NCBI RefSeq assembly: GCF_001907675.1
Contig: NZ_MPNT01000031.1
Location: 1 to 64,000, forward strand
Source: Mycobacterium paraffinicum
GTDB taxonomy: Bacteria > Actinomycetota > Actinomycetes > Mycobacteriales > Mycobacteriaceae
Length of the DNA stretch: 64,000 bases
Reading direction: 5' to 3'
The notes under the pieces are model-generated. The model had not been told where the DNA came from and made no database searches. It saw only the letters and a program-made list of their open reading frames with translations. Shown here one piece after another: positions 1-11,908 of this stretch (positions within the stretch are counted from its first letter, which is position 1; each line of letters begins with the position of its first letter). Both the position numbers and the translations under genes were made by a program.

Positions 1-1
1 C

Positions 2-421
2 GACTGGACCCAGGCGCTGGCCGAGCTGCGCGCCGCCCGCAGAATGGGCAGCAAGTCCAACCTGCTCGCCCTGATCGCGGATTGCGAACGCGGACTTGGC
101 CGCCCGGAACGGGCCATCGAACTGGCGCGCGGCCCCGAGGCGGCCCAACTCACGGGCGACGACGCCGACGAGCTGCGTATCGTCGCCGCCGGCGCCCGCG
201 CCGACCTCGGGCAGCTGGGGCAGGCGCTGACCGTGTTGTCGACGCCGCAATTGGACCCCAGCCGGCAGGGCTCGACGGCGGCGCGGTTGTTCTACGCCTA
301 CGCCGACACGCTGCTGGCGCTCGACCGCAAAGACGAGGCGCTGCAATGGTTTTTACGCTCGGCCGCCGCCGACGTCGAAGGCGTCACCGACGCCGAAGAC
401 CGGGTCAGCGAGCTGGGCTGA
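2..421 (+). CDS. TPR-repeat protein, 3' part (Rv1691-like)
   Basis: The gene is cut by the left edge: the frame is open from base 2, and an internal ATG at 44 is probably not the true start. The visible 139 residues are Ala/Leu-rich helical pairs with tetratricopeptide character, for example the repeat around ARLFYAYADTLLALDRKDEA. TPR proteins act as protein-interaction scaffolds; no catalytic motif is visible. It ends one base before the next ATG, so it is co-transcribed with the phosphatase. In M. tuberculosis a TPR protein holds the same place before the Rv1692 phosphatase. The family and position are solid; the partner protein is unknown. Confidence 0.75.
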   Translation, partial: DWTQALAELRAARRMGSKSNLLALIADCERGLGRPERAIELARGPEAAQLTGDDADELRIVAAGARADLGQLGQALTVLSTPQLDPSRQGSTAARLFYAYADTLLALDRKDEALQWFLRSAAADVEGVTDAEDRVSELG

Positions 422-422
422 G

Positions 423-1433
423 ATGGCAAGCGTTGCGCGCCAATATGATTGCCTTCTGGTTGACCTGGACGGAACGCTGTTCCGCGGCCGCCGGCCCACC
501 GAGGGTGCCGTGGAGGCGCTCGCCGGGGTCCGAAGCCGCGCGTTCTTCGTCACCAACAACGCCTCGCGCAGCGCCGCCGAGGTGGCGGCGCACCTGACCG
601 AGCTCGGCTTCACCGCCACGGCCGACGACGTCGCCACCAGCGCCCAGACCGCGGCCCGGCTGCTGGCCGGCCGGTTGCCGCCGGACTCACCGGTGCTGAT
701 CGTGGGCACCGACGCGCTCGCCGACGAAGTCGCGGCGGTCGGCCTGCGCCCGGTGCGGCGGTACGACGACGGCCCGGTCGCCGTCGTACAGGGCCTGTCC
801 ATGACCATCGGCTGGCCGGACCTCGCGGAGGCCGCCCTGGCAATCCGATCCGGCGCGCTGTGGGTGGCGGCCAACGTCGATGCGACCCTGCCCACCGAGC
901 GCGGCCTGTTGCCCGGGAACGGCTCCTTCGTCGCCGCCCTGCGCACGGCCACCGGCGCCGAGCCCCAGGTCGCGGGCAAACCGGCGCCCGGACTGCTGAC
1001 CGACGCGGCCGCCCGCGGCGATTTCCGCGCGCCCCTGGTGGTCGGCGACCGGCTGGACACCGACATCGAGGGCGCCAACGCGGCCGAGCTGCCCAGCCTG
1101 ATGGTGCTCACCGGGGTCAGCTCCGCGCGGGACGCGGTGTACGCCGAACCGGCGCGCCGGCCCACCTACATCGGCCACGACCTGCGCGCACTGCACTGCG
1201 ACGGCGAGCAGCTCGCCGTCGGCCCGCAGCGGCAGTGGCGCGTCGACGTCGACGAGGAGGCGGTGACCGTCAGCGGCGCGGGGCCCGACGACGGTGACGG
1301 GCTCTCGATCGTGCGGGCGGTCGCCAGCGCGGTATGGGCTGCGCCGTCGGATGGACGCCCGGTGGACGTCCGGGCCGCCGACGACAACGCCCGCGCGGCG
1401 TTGCAGCGCTGGTCGTTGGTGCGCGGCGACTGA
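423..1433 (+). CDS. HAD-superfamily phosphatase, glycerol-3-phosphate phosphatase type (Rv1692-like)
   Basis: A 336-residue HAD phosphatase of the NagD/PGP branch. Motif I is DLDGTLF at residues 14-20, with the nucleophile Asp14 and the acid/base Asp16. Motif II is VTNNAS, the motif III Lys is in VAGKPAPG, and motif IV is GDRLDTD. The M. tuberculosis orthologue dephosphorylates glycerol 3-phosphate during glycerophospholipid recycling, and the same reaction is inferred here. The enzyme is cytosolic and Mg-dependent. A C2-type cap lies between motifs II and III. The ATG follows the upstream TGA by one base. The C-terminal ~90 residues form a small extra domain. Confidence 0.88.
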   Translation: MASVARQYDCLLVDLDGTLFRGRRPTEGAVEALAGVRSRAFFVTNNASRSAAEVAAHLTELGFTATADDVATSAQTAARLLAGRLPPDSPVLIVGTDALADEVAAVGLRPVRRYDDGPVAVVQGLSMTIGWPDLAEAALAIRSGALWVAANVDATLPTERGLLPGNGSFVAALRTATGAEPQVAGKPAPGLLTDAAARGDFRAPLVVGDRLDTDIEGANAAELPSLMVLTGVSSARDAVYAEPARRPTYIGHDLRALHCDGEQLAVGPQRQWRVDVDEEAVTVSGAGPDDGDGLSIVRAVASAVWAAPSDGRPVDVRAADDNARAALQRWSLVRGD

Positions 1434-1456
1434 CGGGTGACTAGCGTAAGAGCGCA

Positions 1457-1642
1457 ATGACTATCGATCCTGAAGAAATTCGTGCCGAAATCGACGCCCT
1501 GCTCGCCCGGCTGCCGGAGCCCGGGGCGCCGGAAAGCCCCGACAACGAGCCGTCGCTGACGGAACTCGAGGACATTGCGCGCCGCCTGTCCGAGGCGCAC
1601 GACGTGCTGCTGGCCGCGCTGGAGTCGGCGGAGAAGGGCTGA
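1457..1642 (+). CDS. Small conserved acidic protein (Rv1693-like)
   Basis: A 61-residue, strongly acidic, mostly helical protein with no recognisable catalytic motif, signal peptide or membrane segment. It begins MTIDPEEIRAEIDALLARL and sits between the phosphatase and tlyA, where M. tuberculosis also has a protein of this size. The start ATG lies 23 bases after the phosphatase stop, and its stop is only 8 bases before tlyA, which argues for an operon member. The function is unknown. Confidence 0.75.
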   Translation: MTIDPEEIRAEIDALLARLPEPGAPESPDNEPSLTELEDIARRLSEAHDVLLAALESAEKG

Positions 1643-1650
1643 GTGCGCGC

Positions 1651-2454
1651 ATGTCTCGCCGCGCCCGCGTCGACGCCGAGCTGGTTCGGCGCGGCCTCGC
1701 GCGATCGCGGCAGCAGGCCGCGGAGTTGATCGGCGCCGGCCGGGTCAGCATCGACGGGCTGCCGGCACGCAAGCCGGGCACCGCTGTCGCCGTGACCGCC
1801 GCCCTGACCGTCACCGACGACGGGGGACGGGGCTGGGTGTCCCGCGGCGCGCACAAGCTGATCGGCGCCCTGGACGCCTTCGACATACCGGTGGCGGGCC
1901 GCCGCTGCCTGGACGCCGGGGCGTCGACGGGCGGGTTCACCGAAGTCCTGCTGGACCGCGGGGCCGCGGAGGTGGTCGCCGTCGACGTCGGCTACGGCCA
2001 GCTGGCATGGTCGCTGCGCTGCGACCCGCGGGTCGTCGTCGTCGAGCGGACCAACGCCCGCGACCTGTCGCCCGAGGCGATCGGGGGCGCCGTCGACCTG
2101 ATCGTGGCCGACCTGTCGTTCATTTCGCTCGCCACCGTGTTGCCCGCGCTGGCTGGATGTGCTTCGCCCACTGCGGATATCGTTCCCATGGTGAAGCCGC
2201 AGTTTGAGGTGGGCCGGACCCAGGTCGGCGCCGGCGGCGTGGTGCACGACCCCGGCCTGCGCGCCGACGCCGTGCTGGCCGTGGCGCGCCGCGCCGGCGA
2301 GCTGGGCTGGCACACCGCCGGCGTCACCGCCAGCCCGCTGCCCGGCCCGTCGGGCAATGTCGAATACTTCTTGTGGCTTCGCGGCCAGACGGGAATGGCG
2401 GATGACGAGTTGGTGGCGGCGGTGCACCGCGCGGTGAAAGACGGCCCGCAGTGA
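1651..2454 (+). CDS. tlyA: 16S/23S rRNA (cytidine-2'-O)-methyltransferase TlyA
   Basis: A 267-residue protein with an N-terminal S4 RNA-binding domain ([18 protein letters not shown]) and a C-terminal FtsJ-type methyltransferase domain. The SAM-binding loop is [11 protein letters not shown]. The family methylates C1409 of 16S and C1920 of 23S rRNA on the ribose 2'-OH, and its loss confers capreomycin/viomycin resistance in mycobacteria. Length and motif order match intact TlyA, so a wild-type drug-sensitivity determinant is expected. The last 4 bases overlap the GTG of nadK (GTGA), indicating translational coupling. Confidence 0.95.
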   Translation: MSRRARVDAELVRRGLARSRQQAAELIGAGRVSIDGLPARKPGTAVAVTAALTVTDDGGRGWVSRGAHKLIGALDAFDIPVAGRRCLDAGASTGGFTEVLLDRGAAEVVAVDVGYGQLAWSLRCDPRVVVVERTNARDLSPEAIGGAVDLIVADLSFISLATVLPALAGCASPTADIVPMVKPQFEVGRTQVGAGGVVHDPGLRADAVLAVARRAGELGWHTAGVTASPLPGPSGNVEYFLWLRGQTGMADDELVAAVHRAVKDGPQ

Positions 2455-3383
2455 CGTCGGGGACCGAACATCGCACCGTGCTGATGGTAGTGCACACCGG
2501 CCGCGAGGAAGCCACCGAGACGGCGGCCCGCGTGCAAAAGGTGTTGGGCGCCAACGACATCGCGTTGCGCGTGCTGTCCGCGGAGGCCGTCGATCGCGGC
2601 TCGCTGCACGTGGCACCCGACGACATCCGGGCGATGGGCGTCGAGATCCAGGTGGTCGACGCGGACCCGCAGGCCGCCGAGGGCTGCGAACTGGTGCTGG
2701 TGCTCGGTGGGGACGGCACGTTCCTGCGCGCGGCCGAACTGGCGCGCAACGCCGGGATCCCGGTCCTGGGCGTCAACCTGGGCCGCATCGGCTTCCTGGC
2801 CGAGGCCGAGGCGGAAGCCATCGACCGGGTTTTGGACCACGTTGTCGCCAAGGACTACCGGGTCGAGGACCGCCTGACGCTGGACGTGCTCGTGCGCGCG
2901 GGCGGCTGCGAAATCGCGCACGGCTGGGCGCTCAACGAGGTCAGCCTGGAAAAGGGCCCGCGGCTGGGCGTGCTCGGCGTGGTCGTCGAGATCGAGGGGC
3001 GGCCGGTGTCGGCGTTCGGCTGCGACGGGGTGCTGGTGTCGACGCCCACCGGCTCCACCGCCTACGCGTTCTCCGCGGGCGGCCCGGTGTTGTGGCCGGA
3101 CCTCGAGGCAATCCTGGTGGTGCCCAACAACGCTCACGCGCTGTTCGGCCGGCCGATGGTCACCAGCCCGGACGCCACCATCGCCATCGAGATCGAGGCG
3201 GAGGGTCACGACGCCCTGGTGTTCTGCGACGGCCGCCGCGAAATCCTGATCCCGGCCGGCAGCCGGATCGAGGTAAGACGTTGCGATACACCGGTGAAAT
3301 GGGCGCGGCTGGACAGCGCGCCGTTCACCGACCGGTTGGTGCGCAAATTCCGATTGCCGGTCACGGGGTGGCGTGGGAAGTAG
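2451..3383 (+). CDS. nadK: NAD kinase (ATP/polyphosphate)
   Basis: A 310-residue NAD kinase that phosphorylates NAD to NADP in the cytosol. The signature [11 protein letters not shown] lies at about residues 86-96, and the NE substrate-binding motif is in LNEVSLEKG. The glycine-rich [16 protein letters not shown] segment is present. The start is a GTG overlapping the tlyA stop. It is followed immediately (no gap) by recN, the order seen across mycobacteria, where the gene is also called ppnK. Confidence 0.95.
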   Translation: MTSGTEHRTVLMVVHTGREEATETAARVQKVLGANDIALRVLSAEAVDRGSLHVAPDDIRAMGVEIQVVDADPQAAEGCELVLVLGGDGTFLRAAELARNAGIPVLGVNLGRIGFLAEAEAEAIDRVLDHVVAKDYRVEDRLTLDVLVRAGGCEIAHGWALNEVSLEKGPRLGVLGVVVEIEGRPVSAFGCDGVLVSTPTGSTAYAFSAGGPVLWPDLEAILVVPNNAHALFGRPMVTSPDATIAIEIEAEGHDALVFCDGRREILIPAGSRIEVRRCDTPVKWARLDSAPFTDRLVRKFRLPVTGWRGK

Positions 3384-5141
3384 ATGCTGACCGAAATCCG
3401 CATCGAGTCGCTGGGTGCCATCAGCGCGGCGGTCGGTGAGTTCGACCGCGGCCTGACCGTGCTGACCGGGGAGACCGGCGCCGGCAAGACCATGGTCGTG
3501 ACCGGGCTGCACCTGTTGGGCGGGGCCCGCGCCGACGCCACCCGGGTGCGGTCCGGCGCCGACCGCGCGGTCGTCGAGGGCCGTTTCACCACAACGGATC
3601 TCGAGGATGCCGCGGTCGCGCTGCTGGACGAGATGCTGGACGCGTCGGGCGCCGAACGCGACGAGGACGGCAGCGTGATCGCGCTGCGCTCGGTCAGCCG
3701 CGACGGGCCGTCGCGGGCGTATCTCGGCGGTCGCAGCGTGCCCGCCAAGTCGTTGGGCGATTTCACGGCGGAGCTGCTCACGCTGCATGGGCAGAACGAC
3801 CAGTTGCGGCTGATGCGGCCCGAGGAGCAACGCGGCGCGCTGGACCGCTTCGCCAAGGCGGCACCCGCGCTCGAGCGCTACCGCAAACTGCGCGACGCCT
3901 GGCTCACCGCGCGTCACGACCTCATCGACCGCCGCAACCGGATGCGCGAGCTCGCGCTGGAGTCCGACCGGCTGACGTTCGCGCTCAACGAGATTGACAC
4001 CGTCGACCCGCAACCGGGCGAGGACGACGCCCTGGTCGCCGACATCGTGCGGCTCTCCGAGCTGGACACCCTGCGCGAGGCCGCGGTCACCGCGCACGCC
4101 GCGCTCACCGGCGCCCCCGACGACACCGACGCCTCCGGGCACAGCGCCGCCGACTGCCTGGGCCGCGCCCGCGCCGCGCTCGATTCGACCGACGATGCGA
4201 AGCTGCGGTCGCTGGCCGGGCAGGTCGGTGAGGCGCTCACCGTCGTCGCCGACGCGGCCGGTGAACTGAGCGCCTATCTGGACGAGCTGCCGGTCGACGC
4301 CAGCGCGCTGGAAGCCAAGCTGGCCCGGCAAGCCGAGCTGCGCACGCTGACCCGCAAGTACGCCGCGGACGTCGACGGGGTGCTGCAGTGGGCCAGGGAG
4401 TCGCGACAGCGCCTGGCCCAGCTCGACGTCTCCGAGGAGGGCCTGCAGGCGCTGGCGGCCCGGGCCGACGAGCTGGCACGCGAATTGGCTGATGCCGCAA
4501 TCGATCTCAGCGGCATTCGGCGTAAGGCCGCCAAGCGGCTCGCCAAGGAGGTCACCGCGGAGCTGTCCGGCCTGGCGATGGCCGACGCCCAGTTCAGCAT
4601 CGACGTCAGCAACGACGTCGCCGCCGACAAGGACGACCCCGCCGCGCTGGTGCTGCCGTCGGGCGAGCTGGCCCGCGCCGGCGCCGACGGCGTCGATCAG
4701 GTCGAGTTCGGTTTCGCGGCGCACCGCGGCATGGACCAGCTTCCGCTGGCCAAGAGCACCTCCGGTGGCGAGCTGTCCCGGGTGATGCTGGCGCTGGAGG
4801 TGGTGCTGGCCGCCTCGGCCGCGGGCACCACGATGGTGTTCGACGAGGTCGACGCCGGTGTCGGCGGGCGGGCCGCGGTGCAGATCGGGCGGCGGCTGGC
4901 GCGGCTGGCCCGCACCCATCAGGTCATCGTGGTCACCCACCTGCCGCAGGTCGCGGCGTATGCCGACGTGCACCTGGTGGTGCACAGCGCCGGGCCCAAG
5001 GGGACCAGCGTGGTGCGGCGGGTCAGCGGCGACGAGCGGGTCGCCGAACTGGCGCGGATGCTGGCCGGGCTCGGCGAGTCCGACAGCGGCCGCGCGCACG
5101 CCCGCGAACTGCTCGACGCGGCCCAGAAGGACGAAATCTGA
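3384..5141 (+). CDS. recN: DNA repair ATPase RecN
   Basis: A 585-residue SMC-like ATPase for double-strand-break repair. Walker A is GETGAGKT at residues 29-36. The ABC signature is in STSGGELSRVMLALE, Walker B is in MVFDEVDAGVGG, and the His switch region is VVTHLPQVAAYAD. The middle is a long helical arm interrupted by the expected hinge-like region. The ATG abuts the nadK TAG. The gene closes the left operon; a stem-loop follows its stop. Confidence 0.95.
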   Translation: MLTEIRIESLGAISAAVGEFDRGLTVLTGETGAGKTMVVTGLHLLGGARADATRVRSGADRAVVEGRFTTTDLEDAAVALLDEMLDASGAERDEDGSVIALRSVSRDGPSRAYLGGRSVPAKSLGDFTAELLTLHGQNDQLRLMRPEEQRGALDRFAKAAPALERYRKLRDAWLTARHDLIDRRNRMRELALESDRLTFALNEIDTVDPQPGEDDALVADIVRLSELDTLREAAVTAHAALTGAPDDTDASGHSAADCLGRARAALDSTDDAKLRSLAGQVGEALTVVADAAGELSAYLDELPVDASALEAKLARQAELRTLTRKYAADVDGVLQWARESRQRLAQLDVSEEGLQALAARADELARELADAAIDLSGIRRKAAKRLAKEVTAELSGLAMADAQFSIDVSNDVAADKDDPAALVLPSGELARAGADGVDQVEFGFAAHRGMDQLPLAKSTSGGELSRVMLALEVVLAASAAGTTMVFDEVDAGVGGRAAVQIGRRLARLARTHQVIVVTHLPQVAAYADVHLVVHSAGPKGTSVVRRVSGDERVAELARMLAGLGESDSGRAHARELLDAAQKDEI

Positions 5142-5148
5142 CGTCGGA

Positions 5149-5167
5149 CCCCCGTGAGGCCCGGGGG
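5149..5167 (+). terminator. Stem-loop after recN, probable terminator
   Basis: CCCCCG and CGGGGG form a perfect 6-bp GC stem around a 7-base loop, beginning 7 bases after the recN stop. There is no T tract, which is usual for mycobacterial hairpin terminators. The following 190 bases up to steA carry no gene. They include GTGTC-N8-GACAC (5200-5217), which could be a second small hairpin. Confidence 0.5.
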
Positions 5168-5359
5168 CGCTGGCGGGGCCGCCCACTTGCGAGCGTGCGT
5201 GTCTGAACAGGGACACGCCGCGGAAGCCGTACTTCTGCGCACCCTCGCGAGACCGTTCCGACATCGGCTTGTGACTAATGGGGCTCTAGTCAACTTCTGA
5301 GGCTGATGTTACGGCGCGCCTCCACGCCTGGCCCGCGCATCACCGACAGAATCGCCCCC

Positions 5360-6541
5360 ATGAAGATGTCAGGCCTGCTTACCCGTAACACCGCCCGACC
5401 CGGCCTCGTCGGCACCGCCCGGGTGGACCGAAACATCGACCGACTGCTGCGCAGGGTGTGCCCCGGCGACATCGTGGTGCTCGACGTCCTGGACCTGGAC
5501 CGCATCACGGCCGACGCCTTGGTGGAGGCCGACATCGCCGCGGTCGTCAACGCCTCGCCCTCGGTGTCGGGCCGCTATCCGAACATGGGGCCCGAGGTGC
5601 TGGTCAACAACGGGGTCACGCTGATCGACGAGACCGGGCCCGACATCTTCAAGAAGGTCAAGGACGGCGCCAAGATCCGCCTGCACGAGGGCGGCGTGTA
5701 TTCGGGCGACCGGCGGCTGGTCCGCGGCACCGAGCGCACCGACCACGACATCGCCGACCTGATGCGCGAGGCCAAGAGCGGCCTGTCCGCGCACCTGGAG
5801 GCGTTCGCCGGCAACACGATCGAGTTCATCAAGAGCGAAAGCCCGCTGTTGATCGACGGCATCGGGATCCCCGACATCGACGTCGACCTGCGCCGCCGGC
5901 ACGTGGTGATCGTCGGCGACGAGCCCAGCGCCGAGGATGACCTGAAGTCCCTCAAGCCGTTCATCAAGGAGTACCAGCCGGTGCTCTTCGGCGTGGGCAG
6001 CGGCGCGGACGTGTTGCGCAAGGCGGGTTATCGCCCCCAGGTGATCGTCGGCGACCCCGACCAGATCAGCACCGACGCCCTCAAGTGCGGCGCGCAGGTC
6101 GTCTTGCCCGCCGACGCCGACGGCCACGCGCCCGGCCTGGAGCGCATCCAGGATCTCGGCGTCGGGGCGATGACGTTCCCGGCGGCGGGTTCGGCGATCG
6201 ACCTGGCCCTGCTGCTGGCCGACCATCACGGCGCCGCGCTGCTGGTCACCGCCGGCCACACCGCCAACATCGAGACGTTCTTCGATCGCACGCGCGCGCA
6301 CAGCAACCCCTCCACCTTCCTGACCCGGCTTCGGGTGGGGGAGAAGGTGGTGGACGCCAAGGCCGTGGCCACCCTGTACCGCAACCACATCTCGGCGGGC
6401 GCCATCGCGCTGCTGGCGCTGACGATGCTGATCGCCGTCATCGTCGCCCTGTGGGTATCGCGCACCGACGGCGTGGTGCTGCACTGGGTGACCGACTACT
6501 GGAACCACTTCTCCCTGTGGGTTGCCCACCTGGTGAGCTAG
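5360..6541 (+). CDS. steA: Cell-separation protein SteA (Rv1697-like)
   Basis: A 393-residue protein with a thiamine-pyrophosphokinase-like catalytic fold and one C-terminal membrane helix (ISAGAIALLALTMLIAVIVA, about residues 345-366). In Corynebacterineae SteA works with the downstream-encoded SteB in the RipC-FtsEX cell-separation pathway. I chose the ATG at 5360 (MKMSGLLTRNTARPG) because it gives the family length; an upstream TTG at 5306 would add 18 unlike residues. The gene is followed 9 bases later by steB. Confidence 0.88.
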   Translation: MKMSGLLTRNTARPGLVGTARVDRNIDRLLRRVCPGDIVVLDVLDLDRITADALVEADIAAVVNASPSVSGRYPNMGPEVLVNNGVTLIDETGPDIFKKVKDGAKIRLHEGGVYSGDRRLVRGTERTDHDIADLMREAKSGLSAHLEAFAGNTIEFIKSESPLLIDGIGIPDIDVDLRRRHVVIVGDEPSAEDDLKSLKPFIKEYQPVLFGVGSGADVLRKAGYRPQVIVGDPDQISTDALKCGAQVVLPADADGHAPGLERIQDLGVGAMTFPAAGSAIDLALLLADHHGAALLVTAGHTANIETFFDRTRAHSNPSTFLTRLRVGEKVVDAKAVATLYRNHISAGAIALLALTMLIAVIVALWVSRTDGVVLHWVTDYWNHFSLWVAHLVS

Positions 6542-6550
6542 GCCGCCGCC

Positions 6551-7495
6551 ATGATCTCGCTCCGCCAACACGCGTTATCGCTGGCCGCCGTCTTCCTGGC
6601 GTTGGCCGTGGGAGTCGTGCTCGGTTCCGGCTTCCTGTCCGACACCCTGCTGTCCAGCCTGCGTGACGAGAAGCGGGATCTGCACACCCAGATCGACGGG
6701 CTCAACGACCAGAAGAACGTGCTGAACGAAAAGCTCAGCGCGGCAAACAACTTCGACATCCAGCTGGGCGGCCGGATGGTGCACGACGCGCTCGCCGGCA
6801 AGTCGGTGGTGGTGTTCCGCACCCCGGACGCCAAGGACGACGACGTCGCCTCGGTGTCGAAGATCGTCGGGCAGGCCGGCGGCGCCGTGACCGGAACCGT
6901 GTCGCTGACCCAGGAATTCGTCGAGGCCAATTCCGCGGAGAAATTGCAGACGGTGGTGAACTCGTCGATCCTGCCGGCCGGTCAGCAGCTCAGCACCAAA
7001 CTCGTCGACCAGGGCTCGCAGGCCGGCGACCTGATGGGCATCGCGCTGCTGATCAATTCCAACCCGGCGGTCCCACCGGTCGACGAGCCCCAGCGCGACA
7101 CCGTGCTGGCGGCGCTGCGCGAGACGGGTTTCATCACCTATCAGCCCACCGACCACCTGGGCGCGGCGAATGCCGCGCTGATCGTCACCGGCGGCTCGCT
7201 GCCCCAGGACGCCGGCAACCAGGGTGTCAGCGTCGCCCGGTTCGCCGCCGCGATGGCGCCGCACGGCTCGGGAATCCTGCTCGCCGGGCGGGACGGTTCG
7301 GCGACCGGGGGTGCCGCCGTCGCCGTGACGCGCGCCGACGCCGCGATGAACTCGGCGGTCAGCACCGTCGACGACGTCGACACCGCGCCCGGACGGATCA
7401 CCGCCGTGCTGGGCCTGCACGACCTGATCAACGGCGGTCATCCGGGCCAGTACGGCACCGGCCACGGCGCGACGTCGATCACGGTGCCCCAGTAG
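6551..7495 (+). CDS. steB: SteB / MctB-family channel-like protein (Rv1698-like)
   Basis: A 314-residue protein. Residues 1-27 form a signal-anchor helix (LSLAAVFLALAVGVVLGSG), followed by a coiled-coil stretch (DEKRDLHTQIDGLNDQKNVL) and a large extracytoplasmic domain. The M. tuberculosis orthologue was described as MctB, needed for copper resistance, and the corynebacterial one as the cell-separation factor SteB. Adjacency to steA favours the envelope/cell-division role, though both can hold. No cleavable lipobox is visible. Confidence 0.88.
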   Translation: MISLRQHALSLAAVFLALAVGVVLGSGFLSDTLLSSLRDEKRDLHTQIDGLNDQKNVLNEKLSAANNFDIQLGGRMVHDALAGKSVVVFRTPDAKDDDVASVSKIVGQAGGAVTGTVSLTQEFVEANSAEKLQTVVNSSILPAGQQLSTKLVDQGSQAGDLMGIALLINSNPAVPPVDEPQRDTVLAALRETGFITYQPTDHLGAANAALIVTGGSLPQDAGNQGVSVARFAAAMAPHGSGILLAGRDGSATGGAAVAVTRADAAMNSAVSTVDDVDTAPGRITAVLGLHDLINGGHPGQYGTGHGATSITVPQ

Positions 7496-7578
7496 CGGGC
7501 GTGTTCGCCGCGACACGTCGGTCGCGGATGTTAGGGTGGGTTTCCGTGGGTCGGCAGGCCCAACTAGTTATTCGCTAG

Positions 7579-9981
<2,403 letters not shown>

Positions 9982-9985
<4 letters not shown>

Positions 9986-10923
9986 CGACGGCGGCCCTGG
10001 ACACCCAACTGCAGGGCTACCTCGATCACCTCACGATCGAGCGGGGCGTGGCGGCGAACACCCTCAGTTCCTATCGCCGCGACCTGCGCCGCTACACAAA
10101 GCACTTGTCGGACCGCGGGATTCACGACCTGGCCAAGGTCGGCGAGGACGACGTCAGCGAGTTCCTGGTGGCGCTGCGCCGCGGCGACCCCGACTCGGGA
10201 GCCGCGGCGCTGTCCGCGGTGTCGGCGGCGCGGGCCCTGATCGCGGTGCGCGGCCTGCACCGGTTCGCCGCCGCCGAGGGGCTCGCCGAGCTGGACGTGG
10301 CCCGCGCGGTCCGCCCGCCGACCCCGGGCCGTCGGCTGCCCAAGAGCCTGACCATCGACCAGGTGCTGGCGCTGCTGGAGGGCGCCGGCGGCGACAGCTC
10401 GTCCGACGGCCCGCTCACGCTGCGCAATCGGGCGCTGCTGGAACTCCTGTACTCCACCGGGGCGCGGATCTCCGAGGCCGTCGGCCTCGACGTCGACGAC
10501 ATCGACACCCGGGCCCGGTCCGTGCTGCTGCGCGGCAAGGGCGGCAAGCAGCGGCTGGTGCCGATAGGGCGGCCCGCCGTGCAGGCCCTGGACGCGTATC
10601 TGGTGCGCGGCCGCCCCGACCTGGCCCGGCGCGGCCGCGGGACGCCGGCCATCTTCCTCAACGCCCGCGGCGGGCGGCTGTCGCGGCAAAGCGCGTGGCA
10701 GGTGCTGCAGGACGCCGCCGAGCGCGCCGGCATCACGTCGGGCGTCTCGCCGCACATGCTGCGCCATTCGTTCGCGACCCACCTGCTCGAGGGCGGCGCC
10801 GACGTCCGGGTGGTGCAGGAATTGCTGGGGCACGCGTCGGTGACGACCACGCAGATCTACACGATGGTCACGGTGCACGCGCTGCGCGAGGTGTGGGCCG
10901 GTGCGCATCCGCGCGCGCAGTGA
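9982..10923 (+). CDS. xerD: Site-specific tyrosine recombinase XerD
   Basis: A 313-residue tyrosine recombinase resolving chromosome dimers at dif together with XerC. The N-terminal SAM-like domain covers about residues 1-100. The catalytic domain shows the first Arg in [10 protein letters not shown], the HxxR box in [12 protein letters not shown], the second His in LLGHASV and the nucleophile Tyr in TTQIYT. The ATGA overlap with the Nudix gene shows coupling. This is the housekeeping enzyme; it is distinct from the phage-type integrase remnant after the tRNA. Confidence 0.95.
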
Positions 10924-10935
10924 TCCGCGCCAATC

Positions 10936-11688
10936 TCAGCCCAAAAACTCGGATTCCAGGACGAGGTCTGACACCAGCGACTGGTATTCCAGGTGCGCCT
11001 TGTGCTCGACGGTGTTCCACTGCTTGCCCTGCTGGTGGCGCATGTACTCGCGGTACTTCGGTGCGCCCGGCACCCGGACGTTGTCGGCGACCACGATCGC
11101 GCCCGGGCGCAGCCAACCCCGCGTGATGATGCTGTGCAGGTCGTCGAGGTAGGCGTCCTTGTCGTGGTCGAGGAACGCGAAGTCCAGGCCGCCGGGGGCG
11201 AAGCCGTGCTGGTTGGCCAGCGTGTCCAGGGTGCGGCCGCCGTCGCCGATGGTGCCGACGACACAGGTCACCCGGTCGGCGACGCCGGCGTGCGCCCAGA
11301 TGCGCCGGGCGTTGGCGGCGTTGGCCTCGGCGAGCTCGGCGGAGTAGACGCGCGCGTTCGGGGCGGCCCTCGCGATGCGCAACGCGCCGTACCCGACGTA
11401 GGTGCCCAACTCCAGCGCCACCGCCGGGTCGGCGCGGCGGACGGCCGCGTCGAGGAGCTGCCCCTTCTCGTCGCCGACGTTGATCAGCATCGACTTCTCG
11501 TAGGCGAACTTGTCGATGGTGGCCAGCACGTCGTCGATGTCGCCGGCCTTGGCGTTCCGCAGGACGTAGTCCACCGCGGCGGCCTCGCGGCCGTCGCCGA
11601 TCTGACCCGTCGTGGTGATGTTGCGTGCCCCGGTCGCCATCCGCCAGACCGACCATCGCAGCAGGGGAATCCGTCGTTTGAGGTCCAT
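10936..11688 (-). CDS. Class I SAM-dependent O-methyltransferase (Rv1703c-like, catechol-O-methyltransferase family)
   Basis: A 250-residue class I methyltransferase. The SAM-binding glycine motif is ALELGTYVGYGALRIA and the acidic loop is DFAFLDHDKDAYLDDL, whose DHDK resembles the metal/catechol site of COMT-type enzymes. The ATG at 11688 is preferred; a start at 11814 would add an Arg/Thr-rich leader that does not look conserved. The gene is convergent with xerD (12 bases between stops). The natural substrate is unknown. Confidence 0.8.
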   Translation of the reverse strand: MDLKRRIPLLRWSVWRMATGARNITTTGQIGDGREAAAVDYVLRNAKAGDIDDVLATIDKFAYEKSMLINVGDEKGQLLDAAVRRADPAVALELGTYVGYGALRIARAAPNARVYSAELAEANAANARRIWAHAGVADRVTCVVGTIGDGGRTLDTLANQHGFAPGGLDFAFLDHDKDAYLDDLHSIITRGWLRPGAIVVADNVRVPGAPKYREYMRHQQGKQWNTVEHKAHLEYQSLVSDLVLESEFLG

Positions 11689-11908
11689 GACGCCACAGTA
11701 GTGCGGACGGCCGCGGGGTCGAGTTTGAAATCCGTGGCCCATCTCCCCGGTGGTGCTGGTGTGACTGCTGTTAACGATGAGCGCGATTAGGCGCGCTACC
11801 AGCGCAAATCCCACGAAATTGGCTGGTGAATTGCCTGCGGGTCGCCCGGGTTCGTCGCGTCAACCGGTTAGACTTTCGGTCGATGTTCACCTCCCGAACA
11901 CCCCCGCC

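Noticed and set aside
1992..5264. A 1,090-codon open frame on the minus strand
   Set aside because: It runs antisense through tlyA, nadK and recN. Its translation is Gln/His/Arg-rich with no domain, typical of the mirror frame of GC-rich coding DNA.
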